In this document: piece by piece, positions 35,429 through 44,594 of the stretch | Layout: the number at the start of each line of letters is the position of its first letter | How positions within the stretch are numbered: the stretch's first letter is position 1 | NCBI GenBank assembly: GCA_963663145.1 | Contig: OY760134.1 | Location: forward strand, 186,001 to 250,000 | Reading direction: 5' to 3' | DNA: 64,000 nucleotides | Source: Azotimanducus sp963663145 | GTDB lineage: Bacteria > Pseudomonadota > Gammaproteobacteria > Pseudomonadales > Azotimanducaceae | Notes under the pieces: model-generated | What the model was told of the DNA's origin: nothing | The model's database searches: none | The model's input: the letters and a program-made list of their open reading frames with translations, nothing else | Program-made: the position numbers and the translations under genes

Positions 35429-35866
35429 CTACAGCGTGGATGGTCTCGGATGGACACGAGACTGTCGTGTAGCCGCGGTGCGCTCCTTGTGCATTCGGTT
35501 TAGCAGCCAGAGCACGCCGTGGCAGTTCACACCCTCGCGGCTAGCGATTTTTCTCAATCTCGCGTCGCCTGTGAGCAAGGTGCTACCGGTTCGCTGAGCC
35601 AGGGAGAGTGCAAACGCGTCCGGTAGGGATAAGCTTGAGGCGGCGTTGCGATACCTCACGGCTTGGGAGATTCCTTCGGCATCGAGTTCATGAACGCTCA
35701 AACCCAAGGCGATGAGTCGCTCACCGCCGTACTGCCGCAGCTCCTGTTCGTATAGCAGGTCTGGTACGCAAAACTCAAGTTGGAGGGAGAACGCGGGGAC
35801 AAACAAATCCCCCCGTTCGAGGTCGACGAGCACGGATGAGTCGGACACGACCACTTGCCGGGACAC
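35429..35866 (-). CDS. PIN-domain protein
   Basis: 145 aa. VVVSDSSVLVDLERGDLF carries the first Asp, FCVPDLLYEQEL the Glu-containing helix, SLPDAFALSLAQ and LLTGDARLRKIA the later acidic residues of a PIN-fold RNase. It starts three bases after the stop of the XRE-ImmA protein, a pairing seen in many genomes (XRE-peptidase with a DUF4411/PIN partner), so it is probably the toxin of the pair. Confidence 0.8.
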   Translation of the reverse strand: MSRQVVVSDSSVLVDLERGDLFVPAFSLQLEFCVPDLLYEQELRQYGGERLIALGLSVHELDAEGISQAVRYRNAASSLSLPDAFALSLAQRTGSTLLTGDARLRKIASREGVNCHGVLWLLNRMHKERTAATRQSRVHPRPSTL

Positions 35867-35869
35867 GCA

Positions 35870-36949
35870 TCACTCCGAGGCCATCGCCTTTGGCAATGTC
35901 CCGCTCATGTACTGGTCGATGGTCGTGAGCGGGACATCCAACAATTCAGCCGCTCTTGATTCCCCGATGGCCCCTTCCGCCAAAGCACGCAGACAGAGAC
36001 GAAGGAAACGGTTGGGCGTTTCGCCTGACATGGTGCCGTACTCTTCGTATGGCGGCGAGCGCCATCCTAGATGGTCGAATTCCTTGAACAGCGAGCGATA
36101 GGCGGCCGTGCCGATAATGCCAAGCTCCCGGCAACGGCGGGTGAGCGCCTGGATGCTCACGCCGAAGATGTGCTTCAGCGCCAGAAGTTCGCCGAGGGAA
36201 ATCGCGGAACGGTGCTTGCCAACTTCCAACCGCAGAGCTTCGGCCGGCATGAGAAACGCACCGGCGAACCGGTGCGCGATCAACTCCTCGTCCAGGTTCG
36301 GAGAGACCTCGAGGATGATGTGGCCGAGCTCGTGCGAGATGGTGAATCGCTGGCGCTCTCCCCAGTCTTCCGCGTTCGCAACGATCAAGGGAACCGCACG
36401 AATTCCCGGTCCATCGGCGCGTGCGGCGAGACCCCCAACGCTGCCGAGAGGGACCGAAAACACCTTGATGCCCCGTTCCTCAAGAAGCTCCACCAAGTTC
36501 GGAATAGGCTCTTGGCCCAGACCCCAATGGCGGCGGAGAGTATCTGCGGCTCGCTCCGCTTCAATAGGATCATGCGATACGGGATACGGGGCGTCGCGGG
36601 GCTGATCCCACTGTGCGCTGGAAAGCCCAAGGATGCCTTCAATCGAGAGATACCGCTCAAGGTGCGCAAGCACCCTAGCCTCAACCTGAGCTTCTCCGCG
36701 TTTGGAGGTGAACGCGTTCTTTCTGAATTCGAGGTCCTTAAGGACCAGATCGGGTTCGCCGACCAGATAGTCCACGGACGTGTTCAGAGCGTCGGCCATG
36801 GCAAGCAGCACCCTACTTCCAGGCATGGATTCATTGCGCTCGTATTTGCCGATTGCTTGGGCAGTTACCATATGGCCCATGGCTGCAGCGAGGTCGCGTA
36901 GCGAAAGCCCTGAAGCTGTTCTGGCGACCTTGAGTCGTACCCCGATCAC
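35870..36949 (-). CDS. XRE regulator fused to ImmA/IrrE metallopeptidase
   Basis: 359 aa. N-terminal XRE helix-turn-helix (LKVARTASGLSLRDLAAAMG, AQAIGKYERNESMPGSRVLL), then an ImmA/IrrE zinc peptidase (FTISHELGHIILE is the HExxH site, followed by EELIAHRFAGAFLMP). A C-terminal helical part ends IDQYMSGTLPK. Such proteins cleave or bind repressors and act as antitoxin-regulators of the PIN protein encoded next. GTG start. Long non-coding DNA lies upstream. Confidence 0.88.
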   Translation of the reverse strand: MIGVRLKVARTASGLSLRDLAAAMGHMVTAQAIGKYERNESMPGSRVLLAMADALNTSVDYLVGEPDLVLKDLEFRKNAFTSKRGEAQVEARVLAHLERYLSIEGILGLSSAQWDQPRDAPYPVSHDPIEAERAADTLRRHWGLGQEPIPNLVELLEERGIKVFSVPLGSVGGLAARADGPGIRAVPLIVANAEDWGERQRFTISHELGHIILEVSPNLDEELIAHRFAGAFLMPAEALRLEVGKHRSAISLGELLALKHIFGVSIQALTRRCRELGIIGTAAYRSLFKEFDHLGWRSPPYEEYGTMSGETPNRFLRLCLRALAEGAIGESRAAELLDVPLTTIDQYMSGTLPKAMASE

Positions 36950-37343
36950 TTGTATTGCTTCCGTTACGATTGACAGGTTGATTTACATTTTGTCAGATAC
37001 TTATGGTTTTGTAAACTTTTCTCTCACCCAGTGTCGGGGGCCAATATGAGTGTCTGCAAACCAATCAGCAGCCGCAGCCCTGATGGGTTTTTTAGAAGAT
37101 TCTGTAAAGCCGCTGCTTGATGAACGACTGTTCTCGACCCCTATGGTTCGTTAACGCGACCTTCAAGTCTCACCTCAACGACTTCAAGGAGTTAATGATC
37201 GTTTCTGGCACCACCTACTTCCCGTGAAAGAGGTTGCTCAAGGAATTCCTGAAGATCATGCGTGGTTTTTTCCAAGAGGCCGGCTGCCCTAGGCGCGACC
37301 GCCATTACTAAATTTAGATTGATCGTTAAGCAGGAGTTAATTC
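36950..37343. other. long intergenic stretch with a possible gene scrap
   Basis: Divergent promoters of the XRE-ImmA and methyltransferase genes should be here. From 37147 a frame reads FVNATFKSHLNDFKELMIV, meets TGA at 37225 and continues in frame as KRLLKEFLKIMRGFFQEAG, which looks protein-like but is unassigned. The second copy of the 60-bp repeat is at its right end. Confidence 0.35.
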
Positions 37344-37363
37344 TTGCTCAGGGCTGCTTGGGA
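37305..37363. repeat. 60-bp dispersed repeat, copy 2
   Basis: TTACTAAATTTAGA, TAAGCAGG, GTTAATTC and TGCTTGGGA in the same order and spacing as at 31770-31829. It overlaps the presumed TTG start of the methyltransferase gene, so part of that start region may be recent. Confidence 0.6.
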
Positions 37364-38570
37364 GGGTGTTGGACGGCCGGCTGAAGCTGTTGAGCGATGT
37401 GGTGTTGATGTCGAGATTGTGTCTCGGCATCCAAACAACCCAAGAATTAACTCTCAAACGCAAGAATCTCCTCGAAAGTGTAAAGTAACGACAAAGTTCC
37501 CACGTCTCCTTTTCTTGAAAAACGGCAGCCAAAAACAACTCGCGGTGAGCTTATTCTCAGGCGCTGGCGGCATGGACATTGGCGTTGAACGGGCAGGGTT
37601 CCAGAATATTTGCGCCATTGAGCAAGATCTTCATTGCGTAGCCACGCTAAGGCACAACGCATCCGCAAGAGTTGTTTCGCATAAAGATATTCGATCTGTT
37701 TCTCCCGAAGAGATTCTTGAACAATTTGGGTTGCTTCCGGGCGATCTTTGTTTGTTGCACGGAGGGCCGCCCTGTCAGCCGTTTAGCCAAATAGGAAAGC
37801 GTCGCGGCATTGAAGACCCAAGAGGACTGCTCATATTCGAAATGGTCAGATTTGCCGGGGTGTTAAGGCCAAGGGCCGTAGTGATTGAGCAGGTTCCGAG
37901 CTTCTTGGGAGCGGAAATGGGCGAAGGCAAGCGGGTTGTCGGGGAACTCCATCGGCAGTTTGAAGCACTCGGATACGATCTGCACGTCGAACTGCTGGAT
38001 GCGCAAAGTGTGGAGCTGCCCCAGATTCGCAAGAGAGTGTTTCTCGTGGCGGTGCCAAAGGGAAGCTCGTTCGCCTTCGGGGACATGGTGCCGAAGCGCA
38101 AAAGCACCGTAGGTGAGGCGTTCGAGGATCTGCCTGCCCCCTCGCTAAAGGGGGAACCCCCTCATGTGCCAAATCACATAGACATTACGCCTTTGAGGGA
38201 CCGGGAACGCATTGCTTACGTTTCCGAGGGGTCTTGGCTGTCGAAATCACCCGACGTGCCCCCGGAAGTACTGTGTAGGCTGACTCGAAAAGACACCACG
38301 AAGTTTCGTCGTCTGCATCGCGACGCCCCTTCTCCGACGCTGCGGTGCGGGGAGCCTTTTTATCATCCGACCGACAACCGTTACATAACACCCCGCGAAG
38401 CGGCTCGATTACAGGGGTTTCCGGATGAACACGTCTTGCTTGGACCGCTTCGTGGTCGCACTGGATCGGTAAAGAACCTTGATCAGCATCGACAAGTGGC
38501 AAATGCGGTGCCTCCGCCTCTTGCTGAATCTGTGGCGATGAGCATACAAAAATCGCTGTGTCTAGCCTAG
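37344..38570 (+). CDS. C5-cytosine DNA methyltransferase, intact
   Basis: Up to 408 aa. LAVSLFSGAGGMDIGVERAG is motif I, AIEQDLHCVATLRHN motif II, LHGGPPCQPFSQIGKRRG motif IV with the catalytic Cys, AVVIEQVPSFLGAEM motif VI (EQV in place of ENV), LPQIRKRVFLVAV motif VIII, then a target-recognition region, TPREAARLQGFPDEHV motif IX and HRQVANAVPPPLAES motif X. All motifs are in one frame. The start is uncertain: TTG 37344 has GGAG seven bases before it, while a TTG at 37515 lies nearer the conserved region. It overlaps the NotI-like gene by 13 bases and should protect against it. Confidence 0.9.
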   Translation: MLRAAWEGVGRPAEAVERCGVDVEIVSRHPNNPRINSQTQESPRKCKVTTKFPRLLFLKNGSQKQLAVSLFSGAGGMDIGVERAGFQNICAIEQDLHCVATLRHNASARVVSHKDIRSVSPEEILEQFGLLPGDLCLLHGGPPCQPFSQIGKRRGIEDPRGLLIFEMVRFAGVLRPRAVVIEQVPSFLGAEMGEGKRVVGELHRQFEALGYDLHVELLDAQSVELPQIRKRVFLVAVPKGSSFAFGDMVPKRKSTVGEAFEDLPAPSLKGEPPHVPNHIDITPLRDRERIAYVSEGSWLSKSPDVPPEVLCRLTRKDTTKFRRLHRDAPSPTLRCGEPFYHPTDNRYITPREAARLQGFPDEHVLLGPLRGRTGSVKNLDQHRQVANAVPPPLAESVAMSIQKSLCLA

Positions 38571-39526
38571 TCGCTGAGCTTTACGGACACCGTCTCAGGC
38601 AAAAGGGACAGCTCTCCGGTAGGTCTCTTGACGCCGTATGTCCGTTTTCGACGCTGCCTTGCGATGGCGGGGGTAACCGCGACATGGCTCGCATACCAAG
38701 TTCGGACGAACAGTTGGCCCCGCTTTTTACCTACAGTGTGAGCGAACACACAAAAGGCTATTTCCCATGCGGAGTGTGTTCGGTTGAGCAAGCTGCAAAG
38801 GGATCGATCTGGGCAATATGTCCCAGAAGACTGCTGACTTTCGGCAAGAACGTGTTCAGCACGAGGCACCGCGATCTGGCGATCAGAATACTCAAACTTG
38901 CTGGTTTCGAAAGTGGCCAGCCGGTAGATGTGTGGTCTGAGATTTCTCTGAGTGAGCGCTCAACACAGGGCGAGACGTTCAACTATCGGCTTGACTATGT
39001 GCTGCGGGGCCGGTCGTCCGATTCTCGACCAGTGATCGTCGAAGTGATGACTTGTTCAACGTCGGGTGGCAACAGACAGAAGGGGACCAACATCTCCGCT
39101 GCCTTCCGGCGTGCGGTGCTTTACGCACATGGAAACATAGATGAGCGACCGAGAGCACCTGGCGTTAACGTGCGACAAGTTTGGGCACGAATGGCGTCGC
39201 AGATGATCGCGAAGTCCCAAGCGGCACTGAGTTGGGGCGGGAGCACCATTTGGGTGGTGCAGGACGAACTAGCGCGGTACATTGATCATCAAACGGCGCT
39301 ACCGCTTGAACGTCTACGATCGGTAGATTGGACTCCCGGGGAAGTGAACATGGTGGTTTCCGATTTAGGCGAGAAACATGAACTTTACTCCGGGCCTATT
39401 CGTCCAACGTGCGCTTCGACACCCTGCTGGATGGACATTCTGGGTGCTGCGCACATTCCAAAGCTTGAATCTGTGGAGAGGAAGCTTGAACAGAAGGCGC
39501 CGATTGCGAATCTTGTAGTGCCGTAA
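38558..39526 (+). CDS. NotI-like restriction endonuclease
   Basis: 322 aa. Carries a cysteine cluster like the Fe-Cys4 site of NotI: AVCPFSTLPCDGGGNRD, YFPCGVCSVEQAA and AICPRRLLTF. A nuclease core follows (FNYRLDYVLRGRSSDSRPVI, VEVMTCSTSGG), with Asp and Glu of a PD-(D/E)xK-type site. In relatives the cluster stabilises the fold, and the enzymes cut GC-rich eight-base sites; the site here is unknown. GTG start overlaps the methyltransferase gene. This R-M pair looks intact. Confidence 0.72.
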   Translation: MSSLVAELYGHRLRQKGQLSGRSLDAVCPFSTLPCDGGGNRDMARIPSSDEQLAPLFTYSVSEHTKGYFPCGVCSVEQAAKGSIWAICPRRLLTFGKNVFSTRHRDLAIRILKLAGFESGQPVDVWSEISLSERSTQGETFNYRLDYVLRGRSSDSRPVIVEVMTCSTSGGNRQKGTNISAAFRRAVLYAHGNIDERPRAPGVNVRQVWARMASQMIAKSQAALSWGGSTIWVVQDELARYIDHQTALPLERLRSVDWTPGEVNMVVSDLGEKHELYSGPIRPTCASTPCWMDILGAAHIPKLESVERKLEQKAPIANLVVP

Positions 39527-39782
39527 TCAAGCGCCGTCTGTAATTGGCATTCTTATTGGGAAAGGTGATGTTCATTTCGAGGTAGGTGTCCTCGTGAGTT
39601 TCCTTGTAGTACAAGGTGTTCCCTTTTGAATCATGCACTGGGGCCCACAAGTGAGTCACGTCTATGCCTCGCAGCGCAATTCTATCAATTGAGTACGTGC
39701 ATCCTGCAGTATCGAGCCGGTTCTCGATAGTCCGCTCCAGAACGCGACCAACTTCACTTCGCACAGGACAACTCAGTGCCAT
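39396..39782 (-). CDS. hypothetical protein overlapping the NotI-like gene end
   Basis: 128 aa. RTIENRLDTAGCTYSIDRIA, LRGIDVTHLWAPVHDSKGNT and HEDTYLEMNITFPNKNANYR look like a compact alpha/beta protein. The last 43 codons overlap the convergent endonuclease gene and may be unreal tail. A related scrap at about 32.26 kb (HEDTYL...NIT) supports a true family. Function unknown. Confidence 0.45.
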   Translation of the reverse strand: MALSCPVRSEVGRVLERTIENRLDTAGCTYSIDRIALRGIDVTHLWAPVHDSKGNTLYYKETHEDTYLEMNITFPNKNANYRRRLITALQDSQSAPSVQASSPQIQALECAQHPECPSSRVSKRTLDE

Positions 39783-39837
39783 AAGCGCTAGTCAATTGAT
39801 GTATTGTTGGCCCCCGTGGTTCTTGAATACGTCCAAC

Positions 39838-40323
39838 ATGACCGAACTCAATCTATAGTGGGAAGAAGTCGGCAACATCCTAGCCGCATTCCTTGTCCTC
39901 TCCTTGGTTTTCGAGACCGCCTTGTCAGCGTTGTTCAGTTGGCGGTTCTTTGCCCAGCATTGCGAAGGTCGGGGTGTCAAAACTCCGATTACTATCGTCG
40001 CTGCGGTAGTGCTGCTTTGGAGCTACGACATTGACATTTTTCAGCAGTTGGTGGTCGCCTTCCAAGATAATTCGGCTTCCGGCTCAGAATCGTCCACCGT
40101 GGACTCCAGCGTATTTGGTCGAGTCATGACAGGGTTTCTCATTGCTGGTGGAAGCGGTGCCATATTCAACATCTTTGCGAAACTCGGTCTCCGAAATCCT
40201 GCCCAACTGCAGGAAAAGCCGAATCTGCCCGCAAGGCCGCTGAGGCCAAGAAGGCAAGCGCCTCGACCGCAAGTGCGGCTTCCGCTCAATCTGACGCCTG
40301 ACCTCTTGGAGACCCTATACTGA
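39838..40323 (+). pseudogene. small membrane protein with an amber codon at position 7
   Basis: ATG 39838 reads MTELNL, then TAG (39856-39858), then WEEVGNILAAFLVLSLVFET in the same frame, followed by ALSALFSWRFFAQHCEGRG, TPITIVAAVVLLWSYDIDIF and FLIAGGSGAIFNIFAKLGLR. Three membrane segments and a basic Pro-rich tail. CAG to TAG would again explain the stop. A product starting at the in-frame TTG at 39904 would lack part of the first helix. Function unknown; small phage-like membrane proteins of this form exist. Confidence 0.6.
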
Positions 40324-40657
40324 CGAGGTTCGCGATAACTGACATCGGCTTCTTCCTTTCGCCACGGTGTACGGCGGCTATCGTTCCAACGGCCATCCGA
40401 TTCGTTACCGCTGTCAGAATGCGTAGTTCGCATTGTTGCTCGCGGGATGCGTAAAGGTTCGAGACAAACGTGAACGAGGCGATTGAACGTAATGAACAAG
40501 ATTCTCAGAACCCATCGGAAGAGCTTAGCATTCCGATGATGTACACCACGGGGTGGCGGAGACTCCTATTTGGCAGACGCGAGAATTTGGCAGGCGAGTG
40601 TCCCCGATGACGCTATTAGGGCAACGAATTGACCTCGCGGGTGACGACCCACGCTTG
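40324..40657. other. intergenic stretch with one small frame
   Basis: A 46-codon frame from GTG 40470 to TGA 40610 (AIERNEQDSQNPSEELSIPM) has no convincing ribosome site. Otherwise nothing recognisable. Confidence 0.3.
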
Positions 40658-41386
40658 TCAGTGCGAAGCCATCGCGTGAGCAATCCTTTCAACGAACCCG
40701 CAGTCTTGTTCGTCGACCGAATTTCGCCAGGATTCGATGTACTGTCGAATGTGCTCCGTGGTGGCGGGAAGGCATCTGACAGCATTCCACCCACTAGGCT
40801 CCTGTTCGAACATCGGCAACAGCCTCATCGCAACTACGCCGTTGCTTTCGCGAAGATATGCATTGGAACGCAACAGATTCTCGTTCGCTGAGAGCCAATA
40901 AGAGAATGAGCCTGCGGGTGAGTTGCCAGCGAGGCGATTGGTCAAGGATTGGGCATAACCAACCAAACTTGCAGAGTAGCTCGCCCAATTCGGGTAAGGA
41001 GGTCGATGCTGCCATTGCTCGCCCATTCGCCGGAGCACGAATACGGAGGCCAGTTCACATATCGCCTCATGAAACCAGTTGTTGGGATTGTCACGAAGTC
41101 GATCATGGCCTGAGAGCACATGGCAGAATTCGTGAGCGAATTGATAGGCGAATTTGCTCCAGAGGCGGTCCTTTGCCGTTAGGTTGACCTCATAGGTCTC
41201 CGAATTGACCGGCTTTCGAAAGAATGTTATTGGGCCATCCTGCGTCGGCAGGTTCATAACATGGATATTGCCGCGCAGTGGGTCACGCAACTCCTGAGTG
41301 ATGTGTGACGCCACATCATCCAGCAATCGCTGGATGTCCTCAATCGTGGCATCACCCCATTCGCCGGGGAGAATGGAAATTTTCAC
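40658..41386 (-). CDS. putative zinc metallopeptidase
   Basis: 242 aa, GTG start. FAYQFAHEFCHVLSGHDRL contains HExxH, and NNWFHEAICELASVFVL a downstream Glu in the position of a third zinc ligand, as in gluzincin-type and ImmA-like peptidases. The N-terminus (ISILPGEWGDATIEDIQRLL) is unlike secreted proteases and there is no signal peptide, so it should act in the cytoplasm. No partner regulator is adjacent. Target unknown. Confidence 0.65.
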   Translation of the reverse strand: MKISILPGEWGDATIEDIQRLLDDVASHITQELRDPLRGNIHVMNLPTQDGPITFFRKPVNSETYEVNLTAKDRLWSKFAYQFAHEFCHVLSGHDRLRDNPNNWFHEAICELASVFVLRRMGEQWQHRPPYPNWASYSASLVGYAQSLTNRLAGNSPAGSFSYWLSANENLLRSNAYLRESNGVVAMRLLPMFEQEPSGWNAVRCLPATTEHIRQYIESWRNSVDEQDCGFVERIAHAMASH

Positions 41387-41651
41387 CGTCGAATGCTCTC
41401 GTCATAGTTGGCGGATTGCGAAGCCGCTGGTGTATCCAAGTACTTGGAGTGCGGGCCCGCGATTCTAAGCCCGAAGCGCTCACCGCTCAACTTCGTAGCG
41501 ATTCGTGCGGCTACTCTACGACGGTTCTGGTAGAAATTGCGAAAGAAGTTGCTAACAGCGAACCCACCTCACAGTGCTATCGGACCTAATGTCCACATGG
41601 ATGTTTTTCATACTCACCACGCGAATTGGTCAACATACTTTGACAAACGCA

Positions 41652-43142
41652 CTAATCAGACCCCCTCAACGCCCCCAACACCCCCCGAAAACTCTCTAAC
41701 CCCGCCTCAAGATTTTCAATAATCTCCTCCGCCAGCTCTTCCGGCTCCGGCAAGCTATCAAGATCAACCAAACTCCTGTCCTTCAGCCAAAAGATGTCAA
41801 GACTCGTCTTATCGCGCGCCTTGAGTTCTTCATAGCTGTAGCTGCGCCAACGTCCATCCGGCGCGTCCTCATCATGCCAAGTCGCCTTGCGCTCATGCCT
41901 GTTCCGCGGGTTGTAACACTTCACAAAATCCGCCAAGTCTTCATAGCGCATCGGCTTTTGCTTGAGTGTGTGATGAATATTCGTACGGTAATCGTAGTAC
42001 CAGACTTCCTTGGTCCAAGGATTTGGGCTTGCTTCGCGGTTGTCGAAAAACAAGACATTTGCCTTCACTCCCTGGGCGTAAAACACGCCGGTGGGTAGGC
42101 GCAGGATTGTGTGCAAGTCAGTGGTGTCCAACAGCTTTATTCGAATCGTCTCGCCGGCACCGCCTTCAAACAACACGTTGTCAGGCACTACCACTGCAGC
42201 GCGTCCCGTTGTCTTGAGCATGGTGCGAATGTGCTGGAGGAAATTGAGCTGCTTGTTCGATGTTGTCGCCCAAAAGTCTTGGCGGTTGTATGTCAGGTCA
42301 TCCCGTTGCTGCTCGCCCTCTTCATTGGTGAAGCTCATCGAACTTTTCTTGCCGAAGGGTGGATTCGCGAACACATAGTCGAAACGTTGGCCAGCATCTG
42401 CCACCAGCGAATCATTGGGTGATATCGGGGCGCCACCGTCAATCTCGCCGATGTTGTGGAGAAACATGTTCATCAGGCAGAGCCTTCGCGTGTTCGCGAC
42501 GATCTCATTGCCGTGAAAGGTCTCGTGTTTCAGGAAGGCCTTTTGTTGCTTGTCGAGCCTGAAGTTCTCTGGATTGGTAATGAAATCGTAGGCAGCGAGA
42601 AAGAACCCTCCGGTGCCGCAAGCCGGGTCAGCGATGAGTTTGCCCGGCTCCGGACGAACGCATTCGACCACCGCCCGAATGAGGGTGCGCGGCGTGAAAT
42701 ATTGACCCGCCCCCGACTTGGTATCTTCAGCGTTCTTCTCCAAGAGGCCTTCATAGATGTCTCCCTTGATGTCCGCTCCCATGGTGACCCATTGAATGTC
42801 GTCCACCATGTCGATTAAACGAAAGAGCTTTGCCGGATCCTGAATCTTGTTCTGGGCCTTGGTGAAGATCTGTCCGAGCATTCCAGGCTTGTTGCCAAGT
42901 TCGCCCATGAGAGAAACGTAGTGAGCTTCCAACTCTGCGCCCTGTTTCGACTTTAGACTTTGCCAGTTGAACTCAGCCGGTAAGCCTACATTGCGGTTGT
43001 ATGGCGGTTTGCCATACTCATCCGCCATCTTGAGGAAGATCAAGTAAGTGAGTTGTTCGAGATAATCGCCGTAGCTAACCCCATCATCTCGGAGCGTCGT
43101 GCAGAAACCCCAGACTCTTGAAATCACGGGGGCGACGGTCAC
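41652..43142 (-). CDS. hsdM: type I R-M methyltransferase subunit HsdM
   Basis: 496 aa N6-adenine methyltransferase subunit. N-terminal helical domain (SYGDYLEQLTYLIFLKMADE), SAM-binding GAGQYFTPRTLIRAVVECV and ADPACGTGGFFLAAYDF, and the catalytic FANPPFGKK (NPPF). A C-terminal tail contacts HsdS. Complete. GTG start. Last gene of a minus-strand hsdR-hsdS-hsdM unit, 50 bases after hsdS. Confidence 0.97.
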   Translation of the reverse strand: MTVAPVISRVWGFCTTLRDDGVSYGDYLEQLTYLIFLKMADEYGKPPYNRNVGLPAEFNWQSLKSKQGAELEAHYVSLMGELGNKPGMLGQIFTKAQNKIQDPAKLFRLIDMVDDIQWVTMGADIKGDIYEGLLEKNAEDTKSGAGQYFTPRTLIRAVVECVRPEPGKLIADPACGTGGFFLAAYDFITNPENFRLDKQQKAFLKHETFHGNEIVANTRRLCLMNMFLHNIGEIDGGAPISPNDSLVADAGQRFDYVFANPPFGKKSSMSFTNEEGEQQRDDLTYNRQDFWATTSNKQLNFLQHIRTMLKTTGRAAVVVPDNVLFEGGAGETIRIKLLDTTDLHTILRLPTGVFYAQGVKANVLFFDNREASPNPWTKEVWYYDYRTNIHHTLKQKPMRYEDLADFVKCYNPRNRHERKATWHDEDAPDGRWRSYSYEELKARDKTSLDIFWLKDRSLVDLDSLPEPEELAEEIIENLEAGLESFRGVLGALRGSD

Positions 43143-43192
43143 GCGGCTGCCTCTCCGTCTCTAGAGTTTCTCGACTGACTGCTGTTCAACAC

Positions 43193-44593
43193 TCACTCCT
43201 TTTCAGCACTGATTTTGTCCAGAAGAACCGATGCGGGTTCGTCTTCTGGATCTTGTCGAACGAGCTGACCCGCAAAGGCTTTCTTTAGTATCGACTGACG
43301 GAGCGTATCCGTCGCCACTAGGCAATTGTCGATCGCCTCCCTTTTGTTCTCTAGCACCGAGAACACCGTCTCAAGCTTATCAACGAGCACCCGCTGTTCT
43401 TCCGGCGAGCAAACTGGTACAAAAAGATTCTCCAAGGTGGACAAGTTAATGTTCTTCTGTGCCGTTGCTGGTGCGTACGCCTCAATTCGCGCACGCACCG
43501 AATTAATGAATAGCTCCACATATTCCGGCACAACCAATTTCTTCGAAGCTGTGAATCCCACAACGCTGTCCGGAAAACAGCCTTCAAATCCCAAGATTGC
43601 TGTTTCGGCGATATTTGCAGCAATTGTGATGCAAAGCGTACCCTTCGGCCAAAGCTTGCTTTGCGCCAGACCGCGTTCGCTATACGTCTTGGAGTGCCTC
43701 CGAATGACGCGATCAGCAGCTTTGATTTCGCCGGTCTGAATGAAGGGGTACGGCCCGCCGAACAGTTCCGCCGCATTACGTGGTCGGTGCTTAGATTTCC
43801 CACGTGAAATCTCACCTAAACAAGATAAGGGCGTATAGACAAATCCCTCTGGCAATGGAGGAAGATTGGCGAACCTGTTAGAGCCAGTCGGAGGTGGTGC
43901 GGACGACCTACCTTCCTGTTTGATGCGAGCAAGCAATTTCTCAGTCGATTCAAGCTTGTGTTGGTTCTCTTCCCGCCAATCAGCGGTTAACTTGCCTTCA
44001 AAGGCGTGCTTGAGCATAGCTTGTCGGTAGACTTTGAGCTGAGCACGCGCAGTCCTCAGCGCTTCGACCCCTTTGTCCAGCTCAGAAAAGAGTTCGCCAA
44101 TCTGGGTTGAAATGCGCAATTGCTCCTTATAGGGAGCCAACGGAAACTGAACATCCTCTAGCTGCTTCTTTGTTATTCCCGATATCGTGGTTCCTCGACC
44201 TTCAAACCTCAAGTGCTGTAATGCAAATCCGAGGTAGTACAGGCTGTACGTTGGAAGAATCAGATCGCAACGCGGCATGAGTCCTTGCAAGTCTTGGCTG
44301 AAGCAAATGGGACCATCTGCAATAGCAGTTTTGCCTAGACCTACGCGCGTCGCGACCAACAGAGTTCCACCAGGAACCTCGTTAGTTGCACTTTCTTGAA
44401 TGCCCGTCGGCGTAACGAATCGCTTTATGGTTATCTCGCGTTGACCTTGAATGTCCGCGCTCGTTATCCAAGGAGTACCTTTTCCCCAATACTCGCTTTT
44501 GGTAGTCGAGGGAGTTCCCCCTCCCACAATCTTGAATAAGTTAGTGAGATCTGTCTTGATCCAACTCTTTGGGAGAATCTCAGCGGACCCCAT
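43193..44593 (-). CDS. hsdS: type I R-M specificity subunit HsdS
   Basis: 466 aa. Two target-recognition domains separated by conserved helices: first WIKTDLTNLFKIVGGGTPST...GITKKQLEDVQFPLAPYKEQ, then spacer helix (LDKGVEALRTARAQLKVYRQ, AMLKHAFEGKLTADWR), second GFVYTPLSCLGEISRGKS...NINLSTLENLFVPVCSPEEQ and a closing helix RQSILKKAFAGQLV. Determines a bipartite recognition site that cannot be read from sequence. Start at ATG 44593, overlapping the hsdR stop; an upstream in-frame start at 44614 is less likely. Confidence 0.95.
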   Translation of the reverse strand: MGSAEILPKSWIKTDLTNLFKIVGGGTPSTTKSEYWGKGTPWITSADIQGQREITIKRFVTPTGIQESATNEVPGGTLLVATRVGLGKTAIADGPICFSQDLQGLMPRCDLILPTYSLYYLGFALQHLRFEGRGTTISGITKKQLEDVQFPLAPYKEQLRISTQIGELFSELDKGVEALRTARAQLKVYRQAMLKHAFEGKLTADWREENQHKLESTEKLLARIKQEGRSSAPPPTGSNRFANLPPLPEGFVYTPLSCLGEISRGKSKHRPRNAAELFGGPYPFIQTGEIKAADRVIRRHSKTYSERGLAQSKLWPKGTLCITIAANIAETAILGFEGCFPDSVVGFTASKKLVVPEYVELFINSVRARIEAYAPATAQKNINLSTLENLFVPVCSPEEQRVLVDKLETVFSVLENKREAIDNCLVATDTLRQSILKKAFAGQLVRQDPEDEPASVLLDKISAEKE

Positions 44594-44594
44594 C

